Assembly: GCA_902806565.1 (NCBI GenBank) | Contig: CADCXA010000025.1 | Location: forward strand, 2,108,001-2,172,000 | Reading direction: 5' to 3' | Origin: Hypoxylon rubiginosum | Lineage: Eukaryota; Ascomycota; Sordariomycetes; Xylariales; Hypoxylaceae | Length of the DNA: 64,000 nt | The notes under the pieces: generated by a model | The model's database searches: none | Told to the model about the DNA's origin: nothing | Seen by the model: only the letters and a program-made list of their open reading frames with translations | Shown: one piece after another, positions 1-10,965 of the stretch | Position numbering within the stretch: the stretch's first letter is position 1 | Layout: each line of letters begins with the position of its first letter | Translations under genes and position numbers: made by a program

Positions 1-1499
1 GGAATGTCGCCGGGGTCTGTGTCTTGTTGCAGAATCGTCTAGAACGGGACCGGGTGTCACCTTCTGAGAGATATAAGGGTAAGGGTTATATAGAATGCTT
101 CAAGATAAGAAACATGATTCCTAGTGATTCCTAGATGTCACTACAAGTTATGCCTATATGTAATTCTCTCACCAGCCTCCATGATCCAAGTGCTAGCGAA
201 CAGAGACGCGGGATACTATAACTTCCAGGTAGTACGCTATTGGGGCTTCGATGGTGTTTGCGTCCCAGGGGATTGCTAACGACAGACTTGAACCTCTTGC
301 TTGGCATCATGCGCCAGTGGACATGGACATGGACATGAACGAGGCGATTCAAGTTCATGTGCTGCCACCAAGTAAGAACTCATTTCCCAAGGCACCACCG
401 TGTAAGTGAAGCGTCAGGCTGGACTAGGCAGCTATCATGACTTATCACACAAAGGTATAACAAGATTAGATAGCTGTCGATAAAAGATAAAGCAGCCGAG
501 ACGCTGTGACCCGGGAAGGAAACATGCTAAGATAAAGGATCGTCTGCATTGCGATGTAGGTACGCGTGTGCCTATCTACCTGCAGGTGATGTAATTATGG
601 GATCTGGGGAAGATCTCGGCTACCCTGCTATAGGTACAGGGCTATGTAGCTATCATACCTACATCGTACATCGCACATCGTACATCATACATCATACGTA
701 CTTGCTGACGCGATCATATTTTGAGGTTGCATATTTCTTGGGATTTGTAGGTGGCAGGAACATTAGGTTTGAGTTAAACGTTTAATCTTTGATGATTAGA
801 AAAAAGGACAGACATGATGTAAATACCCATCCATGTACATGAGGTAGGTGAGAATACTATGTAGCAGTTGCCTTCGTTTAAATCTTACGATATAAGACAG
901 ACATGGAGGTGTGTACTTGAAGGCAAAGAAATGAGGTCTAATTGCATAGAAATATCGAAACCCTATCTACATGTACGTATTGAGTGGATGACTCAGCAGC
1001 GCACTAAAAAACTACCAATTGACAAATAAAATAAAATTTAGAGAGAATTTATTATCCCGTTCCGCCTAAGCGAGGACTTGGCGTCAAGGAAGAGCAAAAA
1101 AAAGAGAGTAGGGCGTTTTTCAGAGCCAAGGGCCAAGGAAACTTTGAACTACAGACCTCGATACGGGCAAGCCCACACAACTTTAGAAGGGACTCTTCTC
1201 ACACAATACCCAATAACCTACCAATACCTTACCACCCTACCAATTTACCAATTTACCACTTTACCACTTTACCACTTTACCACCATATCACCCTTTCCAC
1301 CACTTTCGCACTGCACCGCACCCAAAATCTTAACCTAACCTCACCCAACACCAACGCCCAAGATTTTGACGAAGCATCTGGTTTAAGGATATGTCCTGCT
1401 AGGCCATATCCTTTTCTCCCTCGTTGCATTCTCTCCTATTGATCCGACTGTCGTTTCCACAGCTCCGCCTTGCTGAAAGGCGAATCAATTGGCGACACC
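1..1499. other. Gene-free left edge and STM1 leader region
   Basis: No convincing coding region was seen. Short direct repeats occur: three GGACAT units near 316-337, a decayed run of ACATCGT/ACATCAT units at about 661-699, and a pyrimidine-rich run of TTACCA(C/A)TT-type units at about 1220-1292. The last lies 200-280 bp before the STM1 start codon, so it may be in its promoter or 5' leader. Confidence 0.5.
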
Positions 1500-2966
1500 A
1501 TGTCGGTCGCCTCAAAGGTATGCCCATTCCCCATTTCCCATTTCCCATCCTCGTGCCTGCACAGCTTCGAACATCCGCCTGTTTACTACGTCTTGATGTT
1601 GCTGTCGAGTTGCTACAGCTTGTCGCAACCTTTTTCTCTATTCAAATATCAACTGCACCTTGCTTTTTGGCACATAAAAGCTAACAGCCTAATCATTAGA
1701 ACCTATTCGACCTCCTCGGTACGGAACCCCGTCGATTGCCTTCTCGGCATGAAAATTTTGCATTGCCGAACCCCCCCGCCTGCTAACTCCGGTCAACGTT
1801 TATAGGTAACGATGTCGAAGGAGACGAAGCGCCGTCCGGCCCTGTGAAGACGGTTGACAAGACCACGACACGTACCACTAAACGCAACGTTGAGCCCCAA
1901 GCCCCCGCGAAGCCCGTCGCCAACACCGGAGCTCGTCGTGCTGGTCCTGGAGGCAACGAGGGTGGTGAGTGCTATACGTTCATATGTTCCCTTGCATTGA
2001 TTCTTCTACCTCACTCCCCCCAATCCAATCTCCATCTCCCCATAGCTTTGGACGCCTTCGCTAACCTAACTCTTGGAGTAGCATTCCGCGACCGCAACGC
2101 CGGCTCCGCTAGCAACCAGCGTAAGTCCACGGACGAGGCTCCTCGATCCGGCCCTAGAGGTGGTCGCGATGCACGAGGGCGTGGAGGTAAGATGACAATG
2201 CCCACCACTGCTATGAATTAGGAATTCGCTAACTAAATGAATAGGCCGCGGCGGTCGATTCCCTCGCGATCGCGATGACCGACATACTAGGGGCGTTGCT
2301 GCAAGGTTGGTTGCTTCGAGAAACTAATAGCTCACTTATTCTAACGCAATGCTTAGCGGTTCCGAGAAGCAAGCCGCCCAGTCTTGGGGTGCCACTGAAG
2401 GCGATGCCGAGCAGAAGGATGAGCAGGTCGGCGAGGAAATCGCTCAGACGGAACTGAAGGAAGCTACCGCTGAGGATGCCGAGAACCCGGCTACTCCTGC
2501 CGAACCCGAGGACAAGCACGTCTCTTACGCGGACTATCTTGCTCAACAGGCCGAGAAGAAACTCGCGCTCGGCGAGTCTCTCGAGATCCGCAAGCCCAAC
2601 GAGGGCACCAAGGTGGATAAGAAGTGGGCCAGTGCCAAGGCTCTTACCAAGGAAGACGACGATAACTACGTTCCCGGCACTGCTGGCAAGGTCAAGCGCG
2701 AGCGTGAGCGCAAGGCCAAGCAGCTTGTCGATATTGACCAACGATACGTTGAGCCCGAGCGTACCCGAGGCGGTGGACGCGGTGGACGCGGCGGCAGCAG
2801 CCGTGGCGGTGCTCCTAGAGGCGAGGGTGGACGCGGCCGCGGCGGTGGTCGTGGCCGAGGTGGTGAGTCTCGCGGTGAATTCCGTGGCGGACGTGGCGGT
2901 GCCCGCGATAACAGCTCCTCTTTCGCCCTCAGCCAGGACGCCTTCCCCACCTTGGGCGGCTCTTAA
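1500..2966 (+). CDS. STM1: STM1-like ribosome-associated RGG protein
   Basis: Six exons are inferred: 1500-1517, 1700-1718, 1806-1964, 2082-2186, 2245-2305 and 2357-2966, giving 323 aa. All introns are GT-AG and every phase joins cleanly. The N-terminus MSVASKNLFDLLGND is the typical start of fungal Stm1 proteins. The middle holds the SYADYL and KKWASAKAL-type blocks of the HABP4/PAI-RBP1 family, at about residues 175-230. The C-terminal third is an RGG/RGR box and ends in a conserved DAFPTLGGS tail. The family binds the ribosome mRNA channel and the translation apparatus, preserves 80S ribosomes in starvation, and also binds nucleic acid quadruplexes. The first two exons are very small (18 and 19 nt), so automated gene callers may start the gene too late. 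The role comes from the family; the exon structure is my reading. Confidence 0.88.
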
Positions 2967-3648
2967 GCTCGGAACATGATATCTGAGTCACCTGCCAGAA
3001 GGTGCACTATGTCTGTTATGCAGGTTAGGTTTTTCGATGATACGGGCATTATCAGGGGATCCAGTACGGCTGATGAGACTTCATCAGCTGGGGGCCCTTC
3101 TGGCTATGAACATCGCGATAAGCAGATAATTTTTCTCTACTGAATCAACAAAAGTTTCTTTCACAACTAGGCAAACTGACTATATTCGTGATAGCTGGTC
3201 GTTCAAAGAGTAGTCCCTACTAGCTTTTCGTGACAGCTACCTCCTAGATTGTATCATCTACACGTACGTAGTATAAAGCCAACCACTTCTAGCCCATCGC
3301 ACAAAATTCCCAACCAACCCATTGTCTCTTATAAGTTGTTTCGTGTGTATTGGACTGGGCCTTTGTTGAGTAAAGTTTTCACGGCTTTCAGGCATCATCA
3401 ATGGCAATTGGGTTGTTCATCAATCATATAAACAGCTGCAAGTTCAATAACTACTGTTTTGACAGATCAATCTGCTACCTGGGGCGTCTTGTCTTTATAT
3501 ATAAGGCACCTCTCTCTCGACGACCATGGCATCGACACAGTATCTAAACCATCACACAAGAACTAGATTTGAACTTGTAGATCTGGTGTACTAATCTCTA
3601 CGATACTGAAAATATTTTAGTAATTTGCCCTTCCCATTCAAACCCAAA
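2967..3648. other. Intergenic region, STM1 to proline-rich gene
   Basis: It should hold the STM1 3' UTR and the promoter of the next gene. A TATATATAAGG sequence at about 3497-3507 lies some 145 bp before the next ATG and could be a TATA element. Apart from the hairpin at 3069-3088 I see nothing else. Confidence 0.4.
3069..3088 (+). other. Perfect 8-bp stem-loop downstream of STM1
   Basis: The arms GCTGATGA (3069-3076) and TCATCAGC (3081-3088) pair perfectly around a GACT loop, about 100 bp after the STM1 stop codon. It probably lies in the 3' UTR. Function is unknown. Confidence 0.45.
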
Positions 3649-5028
3649 ATGGATAGACAAGGCGTGATCAAGCAATACTACTCAATGCCCATCTGCACGT
3701 CCTGCTACGAGGACGTCTCAGGCGAAAAGGCGCCGGAGGGGCGACTGCCCTTCTACGGGGACGGCGGCCTGGTAGCGTGCATTCGCTGCTGGTACCGGAT
3801 CGACTACAAGGCGCGATTGGGAGTCTTGGGCCTGGTCATCATCGAGGACCCCAACGCGCCGTTCCGGCTCTTCTCGCCGGACCACGCAGACGAAAAGAAG
3901 TTCGTGATCCAGGTCGGGAGCACGGCGCTCAAGGCGCCGCAGCTGCTGGAGGTGGCGGAGAGGTGGCGGCGGGAGCAGCGGGAGCTCATGACCGAGCAGG
4001 TGACGGAGGAGCAGAAAGAGGCCGAGCGCATCCAGGGCGAGGAGATGTGGCCCCACATCCAAGCCCTGATCGACAAGATGCCCGAGCGGCGGCCGCCGCC
4101 GCTGCAGCCGCCGCCGGGCCTGCCGGGCAAGGGGTCGGCGATGCCGCCGGCGCTGCGGCCGCTCACCATGTACGAGGACGACCTGGACTCGGCCATACAG
4201 GAGCTCCAGGAGGAGGCCGACGCCCAGAAGCGCAAGGAGACGGCGGAGGCGGTCCCGGACGCGGGCGCCGCCGGCATGCCCCCGCTGCCGCGCCCGCTGA
4301 TGCCCGGCGACCTCATCGCCGAGCAGGTCACCGCCAACGCCGAGGGGTACACGAGCAACCCGCCTCCCGAGTTCAGGTATACCGCCTGGGACCCCGCGCA
4401 CTTCGCGGTGCAGTGCGCCCGCGTCGCCGCGTACTTCGAGGAGCAGGGCACGCCTCTCGACCCTCCTCTGAATCCTTCTACCGATCCTATCCCGAACCCG
4501 AACCCCGTCCCTCAGCCGGGACAGGGAGCCGGCCCCCCTCCTGTCACCAGTCCTCCGAAGCCTAGTCCTCCGAAGGCCAGTGCTCCTCCAAAGCCTAGTG
4601 CTCCATCGCAAAAGGGAACTGGCCCCCCTTCTACCTCTAATCCCCCATCATTTCCCACCTCTAACCCTCCAGCATTTCCCGCTTCTAATCCTCCGGCATT
4701 TCCTGCCTCTAATCCTCCAGCATTCCCTGCCTCTAATCCTCCAGCATTCCCTACCTCTAATCCCCCAGCATTTCCTACCTCTAATCCTCCAACGTTTCCT
4801 CTCTCTAATCCTCCATCGTTTCCTACCTCCAATGCCTCCAATCCTAATATAAAAGGAACCGGCTTCATTCCCAGCGACTCACTCGAAGGTAATGACCCTT
4901 TTTCGAACCCCAAATTCGGTAACCTCTTTGGGAACTCCGGACCCGGTAATGACAAACCCAAGCTCAACTTCGGACTTCACAATCCCAAACCGGGGTCACT
5001 CTTCGGAAAGGATAATAGTACCGAGTAA
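3649..5028 (+). CDS. Proline-rich protein with paired CxxC motifs and octapeptide repeats
   Basis: This is a single-exon reading frame of 459 aa from the ATG at 3649. An in-frame TTG at 3625 is not a believable start. I do not recognise the family. Residues C16/C19 and C44/C47 form two CxxC pairs 24 residues apart, which suggests a small zinc knuckle. Residues about 100-140 and 180-200 are charged and helical-looking, separated by proline-rich linkers. Residues 330-393 are eight tandem copies of SNPP(A/S/T)FP(A/T/L), and the tail is rich in G, N, F and P. No signal peptide or membrane segment is visible. Codon use is GC-rich to about position 4450 and then clearly less so, as if the repetitive tail evolved separately. 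The gene is likely real because the reading frame is long and the protein architecture is ordered. Function is unknown. Confidence 0.72.
   Translation: MDRQGVIKQYYSMPICTSCYEDVSGEKAPEGRLPFYGDGGLVACIRCWYRIDYKARLGVLGLVIIEDPNAPFRLFSPDHADEKKFVIQVGSTALKAPQLLEVAERWRREQRELMTEQVTEEQKEAERIQGEEMWPHIQALIDKMPERRPPPLQPPPGLPGKGSAMPPALRPLTMYEDDLDSAIQELQEEADAQKRKETAEAVPDAGAAGMPPLPRPLMPGDLIAEQVTANAEGYTSNPPPEFRYTAWDPAHFAVQCARVAAYFEEQGTPLDPPLNPSTDPIPNPNPVPQPGQGAGPPPVTSPPKPSPPKASAPPKPSAPSQKGTGPPSTSNPPSFPTSNPPAFPASNPPAFPASNPPAFPASNPPAFPTSNPPAFPTSNPPTFPLSNPPSFPTSNASNPNIKGTGFIPSDSLEGNDPFSNPKFGNLFGNSGPGNDKPKLNFGLHNPKPGSLFGKDNSTE
4636..4827 (+). repeat. 24-bp coding minisatellite, 8 units
   Basis: Eight in-frame 24-nt units encode SNPPxFPx octapeptides. 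Middle units are nearly identical at the DNA level, and outer units differ mainly at third positions and in the fifth residue (S, A or T). This fits expansion by slippage or unequal exchange. Copy number is likely to vary between strains. Confidence 0.85.
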
Positions 5029-6213
5029 ATAGTGGAGAGAGGAGACGATTAAGCCGATAAGAGAGAGAGAAAAGAAGAAGGAAAAAAACTCGGGTTATGA
5101 CTCCTTTGGACTCGTAGTTGCAATAGTGTGTAGAGCCCGAGAATAAATATACGTACCTCCTTAGGTTGTTTATAATGTTAAAAAGCTGCTAGAATAGGAC
5201 TATATATATATGATGACTGTTTCGTTTATGTAACCTACGCTAACAGACTAACTGTTGATTGCGTCTTTGGTTCTCGAGAGAGAATCGAAAAGAGATACAG
5301 GGAAATAATCATGAAAAATAGAATACTTAGTCTTCTACTAAGGTGCCTTACCTAATAAATCCCCTATCTCTCTCATATAGGTACACGTAAGATCCTACCA
5401 AGTAGGCCTAATAAATGCTTCAAATTGTCTGGTATGTACTTTATGATTTTATGACTAAAAACTTGAGAGAAGGCCTGTTTTCTAAACAATTCCCTTCCAG
5501 CATCTCGTCCTAGCCCCACAATCTAGATCTTATGAACCTGCTATATACCAGGTAAGTAAGCATTCCTTTCTCCTGTACGTGTGATATTAGCATAGCCTTC
5601 GCCATCACGGTGCCGCCCCTGAACGGGAACACAAATCTTTTTATCTATCACTCTGGCTGAATAGGCAAGATGGGATTCCTGTCATGTTGACCCCCCTTAA
5701 CTCACTCTACTGAGCTAAGAGCTTTGTGCTGGAATGCCCAGAGAGGTACCTGCTATTTGACCTGGGGCTTAGGCGGTGATAACAGCCTCCTATCTACATG
5801 TCAGTCTAATGGACACTATATATACCCATAGGCAAACCGACGATGCGCTCGAGCGCCATCATACACCTTCCTGAAATTTAGATCTAGCCTACCTCTGGTC
5901 TATAGAAAAGTCACCTGGTGATGTCCACATACTTATGTTTGCTTTAACGTCTTATATACCTTGATGGATATCAGATACGTGCCGGTAGAAAAATGGCGAC
6001 TCGAAGTTGTCTAGGGCCAGGAACGACTTCAGGATCGTTGATAAGCTTCAAGAGCTCGTCTAAAGCCATACTAGTATCAATATTTCAATCACCACATTGG
6101 GAAGACAGTTTGCCAGATGGTATCCTTATTTATATCCTTTGGACACTACCTTACAACGTTTCTCATTATTAAAAGCAAAGGGTATCATAACTTTTTCTCT
6201 AACCTCGTAACCG
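5029..6213. other. Intergenic, between proline-rich gene and TFIIIA
   Basis: The two flanking genes converge here. A purine-rich stretch follows the upstream stop (about 5033-5090) and is probably 3' UTR. No coding sequence, RNA gene or long repeat was seen. Confidence 0.4.
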
Positions 6214-7903
6214 TCACTGAAACAGAGCCCCACCCAAGGCCGGATCAACCAGGCCTGTCAAGTCATAGGGAGGATCCGGAATGAGTCGTCTCATCTCTGC
6301 CTCGTCGCGGCGCCATTCGTCGTCATCGTGAACTCGTCCTGTAGCAGGTGTTCCCATGCCACCAGTATCGTCCGCTCCAACCCAAAACTCTCCACCCCCG
6401 CCGTTGTAGTCGTCCAAGTTCGTCATCTGCTGCATCATGTCGTCGAATGCCATAGGCTCTGAAAGAACCGGATCGTTCGCTGGCCCGACCTGCTCCATAA
6501 GGGCTTGTTCAATGATGTGCTGGCTTTGTAGATGCGTTTCCAGCTCGCCCCTGTGAGCGAACTTCTCGATACATCCAGGAATAGTACACGGAAGGGTTCG
6601 GTAAGCATCCTTCCTTACAGTCAACTCTTCGAGAGTCGTTAGGGGCGCTCGTGATTTCGGCTTTGGCTTGTTGGCATCTTGGGCCTGCTCTGGCCGCTCG
6701 AGTTCCAAATGCACGTAGCGTATATGGTTCTCCAAGTTGGCTTTCGTAACGAAGCTTTCCCCGCAGCCGTCAGACTGTTTCCAGAGCTTCAGATCCTCGG
6801 TGCCGCTGAGATCAACCTCCCCACAGACGAATCGAATACCTTCGTGGAAGCTTCGAACATGTACATTCATGTTGGAAGTTTTCGTAAAGGTTTTGGTGCA
6901 GCCAGGCCAAGTGCAGGCAATAGTCTTGCGCTCTTCGACGCTCTTCGGGTTGGTATGCTCTGACTCGATATGCTCTTCGAGGTTTGATCTACCATGGAAG
7001 CGAAGGCTGCAGAACATACAGCTGAAATGGGTCGCCTTGATGTGTGCCTGCAAGAGAGCCATGGTTGTGAACCCAACTCTGTGCTGCTGGTCATCATTCC
7101 CACCGTCTTGCTGCGTGCCACATTCGTCGCACCAGAAGTTGATCTCGCCATGGTCGCGTTCTTGGTGCTTCCTCAGGGCTCCCGAGGTGTCAAACCCAGC
7201 ACCGCAGGCAGCTCCCGTCTCGCCGTCTTTAAAGTCACAAGGGAAAGCGGAAACATGAAGATGCTCAGAGCGGATATGGCGTTGTAGAGTTTGATGTTTT
7301 CGGAAGGACTGGTTGCAAGGCGGGAAGTCTCGACATCGGAATCGCTCTTGACCCTCGTGGACGGCTTGGTGGCGTCTCATGCGAGTGGCAGTGGTGAAAC
7401 TTTTGCCACAGCCGGGTTGAGGGCAGACATGGTCTCGCTCGCCTGAATGCGACCCCTTCATATGCTGGCGCAAGTGCTTCTCCTCCATGTAATCTTTGTC
7501 GCAGCCGACAATCACACATTTGTAAGGGCGTTCGTTGGTGTGCGATCGGACATGTGCAGCGAGACGGGCAGGACGGTTGAATGTCTTGGTACAGCCTGGG
7601 TGTGTACACTTGATCGTCTTGAAGTCGCTAGGGAATTTGTGCGCCGGGGATCGGGGGGTCAATGGAGTGTTATGAGCAGGAGCAGTCGATGAAGTGCTGG
7701 CATGGTGAGACTCGTCGTCAGAATCATCGTGATCCACATCAGGCTCGTAGTCAACATCTCCTAGAGAGACATACCAATTAGTTAATTGAATTGTGAAGAC
7801 GAGACCATCACCTACCTTGCGTGAAACCATTTGCTTCGACCCGGCTTCTTCTAGCCTGAGGGGCATTGAGGTCTTCAATCTCGTCCGTAGCTTTTCTCTT
7901 CAT
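6214..7903 (-). CDS. PZF1: Transcription factor IIIA, C2H2 zinc-finger protein
   Basis: Two exons on the minus strand, 7816-7903 and 6214-7760, encode 544 aa. The start is the ATG at 7903-7901 (MKRKATDEIEDL), spliced through a 55-nt intron. Starting inside the intron would give an unnatural N-terminus. From residue 81 to about 455 I count ten C2H2-type fingers, many with the TFIIIA form CxxPGCxKxFxxxxxLxxHxxxxH. Fingers 5, 6 and 9 have long inserts between the cysteines. An acidic stretch (about 34-46) precedes the fingers, and the C-terminus is acidic and finger-free. TFIIIA binds the internal control region of 5S rRNA genes and recruits TFIIIC/TFIIIB for RNA polymerase III; it also binds 5S rRNA. 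The gene is divergent from RPB6, a subunit of all three nuclear RNA polymerases. TFIIIA evolves fast, so a related multi-finger factor is the main alternative. Confidence 0.82.
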
Positions 7904-8408
7904 GCTTGAATAAGTGGTTTCCAAACATGCTATGTGACGTTTATTGACGGTTGTCTGACAAAGAAGCAGTTACTATTTGGAAAAAGACCTGACAGCCTGA
8001 GAAGAGAGAAATCTGGATGCAATTGAGGAAAATGGAAAATGGAAAATGTTGTGCCGAGCTCTGAAAAATTACGTATCGATAAGCGACAAGTATTGATAGA
8101 TACACGCTAGCGTGCGCACAGTCGCGTTCAACTCAGGTCCAATTAAACCGAATCCGGCTAGCGTTAGCGATTAGATACCTTGCATATGGTCCGTGCGCGT
8201 TTGTAGCTACACGGCTAGCGTGCAGTTGCACTAATCCTTGACCTTGATTCTTTCAGCCCTTTCAGCCTTCTCTCACTCTAATTTTTTCGCGTCGCATTTC
8301 GCATTTCGCGGTCCTCATTCCACAATCAGCATCCTACTCCCATTCACCCTTTGGTATACGACACTTCCCTTTTCGAGTCTCTAGAGTCTTCGTGTTCGCT
8401 CATTTACC
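7904..8408. promoter_or_regulatory. Shared divergent promoter, TFIIIA / RPB6
   Basis: The 505 bp between the two start codons contain three copies of GCTAGCGT, at 8106-8113, 8157-8164 and 8214-8221. The first is the core of a perfect 10-bp palindrome (ACGCTAGCGT, 8104-8113). A pyrimidine-rich tract (about 8245-8400) precedes the RPB6 ATG and probably marks its transcription start zone. The motif is seen directly; that it is a shared regulatory site is inference. Confidence 0.5.
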
Positions 8409-9042
8409 ATGTCTGACTTCGGTGATGATGGAGATGTTGGAGGGTAAGTTTTTGGTCAATATCGCACCGAGGATGGTTCAGTCTTCTGACGCATCACAGG
8501 GAGGAGCCTATGTACGAGGACGAGGAGCCCTTCGATGAGGAGCTCGACCCCGAAGTGCCTCAAGGAGAGGATGGAGACGTCAACCGCCGCGGTGAAGAGG
8601 AAGAAGAGAACGTGGTCATCTCGGGCGATCCCTCTGCTGCCGCCAACCGCACCAAGTCCACAACAAAGACGGAAAAGGATATGAAGATCCCCAATGAGGA
8701 TCGAGCCACTACTCCGTACATGACCAAGTACGAGCGAGCTCGTATCTTGGGCACCCGGGCACTACAGATCAGGTAAGACTTCATTCAGATGAAGATGGAG
8801 TGTTGGTAGATGCTGATTGGCTATTGCAAAGTATGAATGCCCCCGTTCTCGTCGACATCGAAGGAGAGTCCGACCCGCTTCAGATAGCTATAAAGGAGCT
8901 ACGAGCAAAGAAGATTCCTCTCATTGTCCGCCGTTACCTTCCCGATGGCTAGTATGTCTCCAGCCCTTCTACCCTATCTATCAGCTAGTATTAATACTTG
9001 TGTAGCTACGAGGATTGGTCCGTCGAAGAGCTACTTCAATAA
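8409..9042 (+). CDS. RPO26: RPB6, shared subunit of RNA polymerases I, II and III
   Basis: Four exons (8409-8443, 8500-8772, 8832-8951, 9006-9042) join in phase to give 154 aa, the usual size for fungal Rpb6. The N-terminal half is acidic and disordered ([12 protein letters not shown]... with DEE-rich runs). The C-terminal half carries the conserved core: [21 protein letters not shown], then the [17 protein letters not shown] block, the [13 protein letters not shown] block, and the [10 protein letters not shown] end. Rpb6 (bacterial omega family) stabilises the clamp and Rpb1 assembly in all three nuclear polymerases. The third intron interrupts the LPDG/YEDW junction, so the last exon is only 37 nt. 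The tail ends shortly after EELLQ, a little earlier than in budding yeast. Confidence 0.93.
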
Positions 9043-10965
9043 AGAAGCTGTCAGAAAGGGCTCTTTTCTCGGTCATAAGTAGTCTACAAATTGGATCGTT
9101 CTTGGCATCGCCTCTCAAATCCTTGATTGGGTCATTGAATTGGTCATGGACGAGGCTAGTCTATAAGACTGAGAAAGGGCATCGATAGCCGACGGTTTAG
9201 GGACTTGTGCATCAGCTCGGAGTTAGTGGTTGCTTTTCGGAATATACCAGTTTTTTTTCCTGAGCATAAAATCTCAAGGATAGGGTGTGGTGAAACTGAC
9301 ATCCATTGGTTAATGATACGGTACCTAAACCCAACTGCCTTAGTGACTGGGGGTCACGTTATGGTGTTATTGAGGGCAATACTCGTCAGCCTCACCTGAA
9401 TATGCTGAGCATCTCACGATAATTACCGGTGCTGACATACCGATGCTTACGCCGACAGGTAATTCTAGATACGGTAGATACGGCAAAACCTCATCCCTCA
9501 CCGAGTTCACCAATAGATAGCTTTAGGGCTGTAGCTCGGCTGTCAGCTATGGACTCATTGACTGCGTTGTTATATATACTCGACCGAGAGAGGGGATTCC
9601 AATGATTACCCGCTCTGTCAAGAACTCCGTGTGTTAATATATGCCACTAAACTTCTTCCCATGCATTTGGGCAGGCTATCGCGCTTGTATCCATAAATAG
9701 GTGCATTCCAAGTTTTCTAAGGGATGCCAACGCACGGATAGATTGTTAGGCCAAACGTGAAGTAGCACACGAAGTAGCGGTGATGACTTCGTGAGTTCGT
9801 GTTGGAAAGGGGAAAATATATAAATATATCCAATGCGGTGCGACTATTCAAGGTACTAGGTAAGGCTTCCTACGGGAATTGCTACTAGAGAATATCCGCC
9901 AAGCCGGCAAACCAATCAATATTCTTTAGACGGCGTAGCTGCGCATGCAGACGATTGCATCGTACCAGCAGAATGGACCTATGACGTCGTCTGACCGTTG
10001 GAGGAGGCTTGTCAGCTCCTGCAGCCGCATTTCCGATGTTCCTATTCCTTGCGTCGAGGGCGGGAAAATGAGTGGAAGGATTCCTTTTTTTATACGAATA
10101 TATCGGGAGCTGAACTCGGTGTAAAAACTGCAACTTTCGACGAATTACCATTGCTCGATATTGTACAACACGACAAGGTATTATTGTTTCCTTCTAAGTC
10201 GTTTACAGTTCTGACTTGTCTAAACTCGTGAGGATCAGCAGAGTGCATGGCAGCCAATTTGCTTAGTATTAGACCCCCCAGAGGAGCCGGAAACGACCGT
10301 GGGCCCTTGGCTAATACGATATGCAGCATCTAATGCAGAATGCAGATTTGGCATGCCGTCTCTTCTTTGGTTATGTACCTAGGTATGAGATATGGTGATG
10401 CTCGTTTAACTGCTACCTACGTAATAATTGTCTAGCTATTAGGGATCTATTAAGGATCTATTAGGGATACCGAAAAACAAGGGCAGCAAGTAAGGGTGCA
10501 TCATATGTTTGTGTTTGTTGCCGACAAACTAGCAAAAGAGGCTCAGCAGTTTTTTGCTGCCTATCGTCAGACCTAACAAGCCCTCACAACACTCCACTAC
10601 CCGGCATTCAAGTAAGGTACATGTATCTCTTACTTATATATATAGATGTATGTATCTAGGACTCGGGATCTAACCGAAGCTGAAGCTGTATTGTCGATCA
10701 ATATTATACAAATATCATCCTTCCTGCCCACTTTCCTCTCCGCTTTGTCCGTGATTATCAGGAACAGCTTCCGTCTTCTCTTGCCAGGGAAACTGCACCG
10801 GCATTCTGGATTCTTTGTGTGCTAGACTCGTGCCAAACATCCTTCGTTCCTAACAAGAACAAAACCCAACGGCGACATTTCCTGTTCTTCCTTTCCCTCC
10901 TCTTTACTCTTCACGTCACCTACCAAGTAGCAACCCTCGCAAGACCAAACCAAACCGTCGCAATC
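9043..10965. other. Gene-free interval downstream of RPB6
   Basis: About 1.9 kb without a credible coding region. Three close copies of a GGATCTATTA-like unit lie at 10442-10466. A pyrimidine-rich stretch near 10870-10920 probably marks the leader of the secreted-protein gene at 10966. Confidence 0.45.

Noticed and set aside
2229..2741. 170-codon hydrophobic minus-strand frame over STM1
   Set aside because: Complement of the charged STM1 core; no start context or family feature.
3718..4611. 297-codon minus-strand frame over the proline-rich gene
   Set aside because: Arg-rich, low-complexity shadow of GC-rich coding DNA; the plus frame has ordered motifs and repeats.
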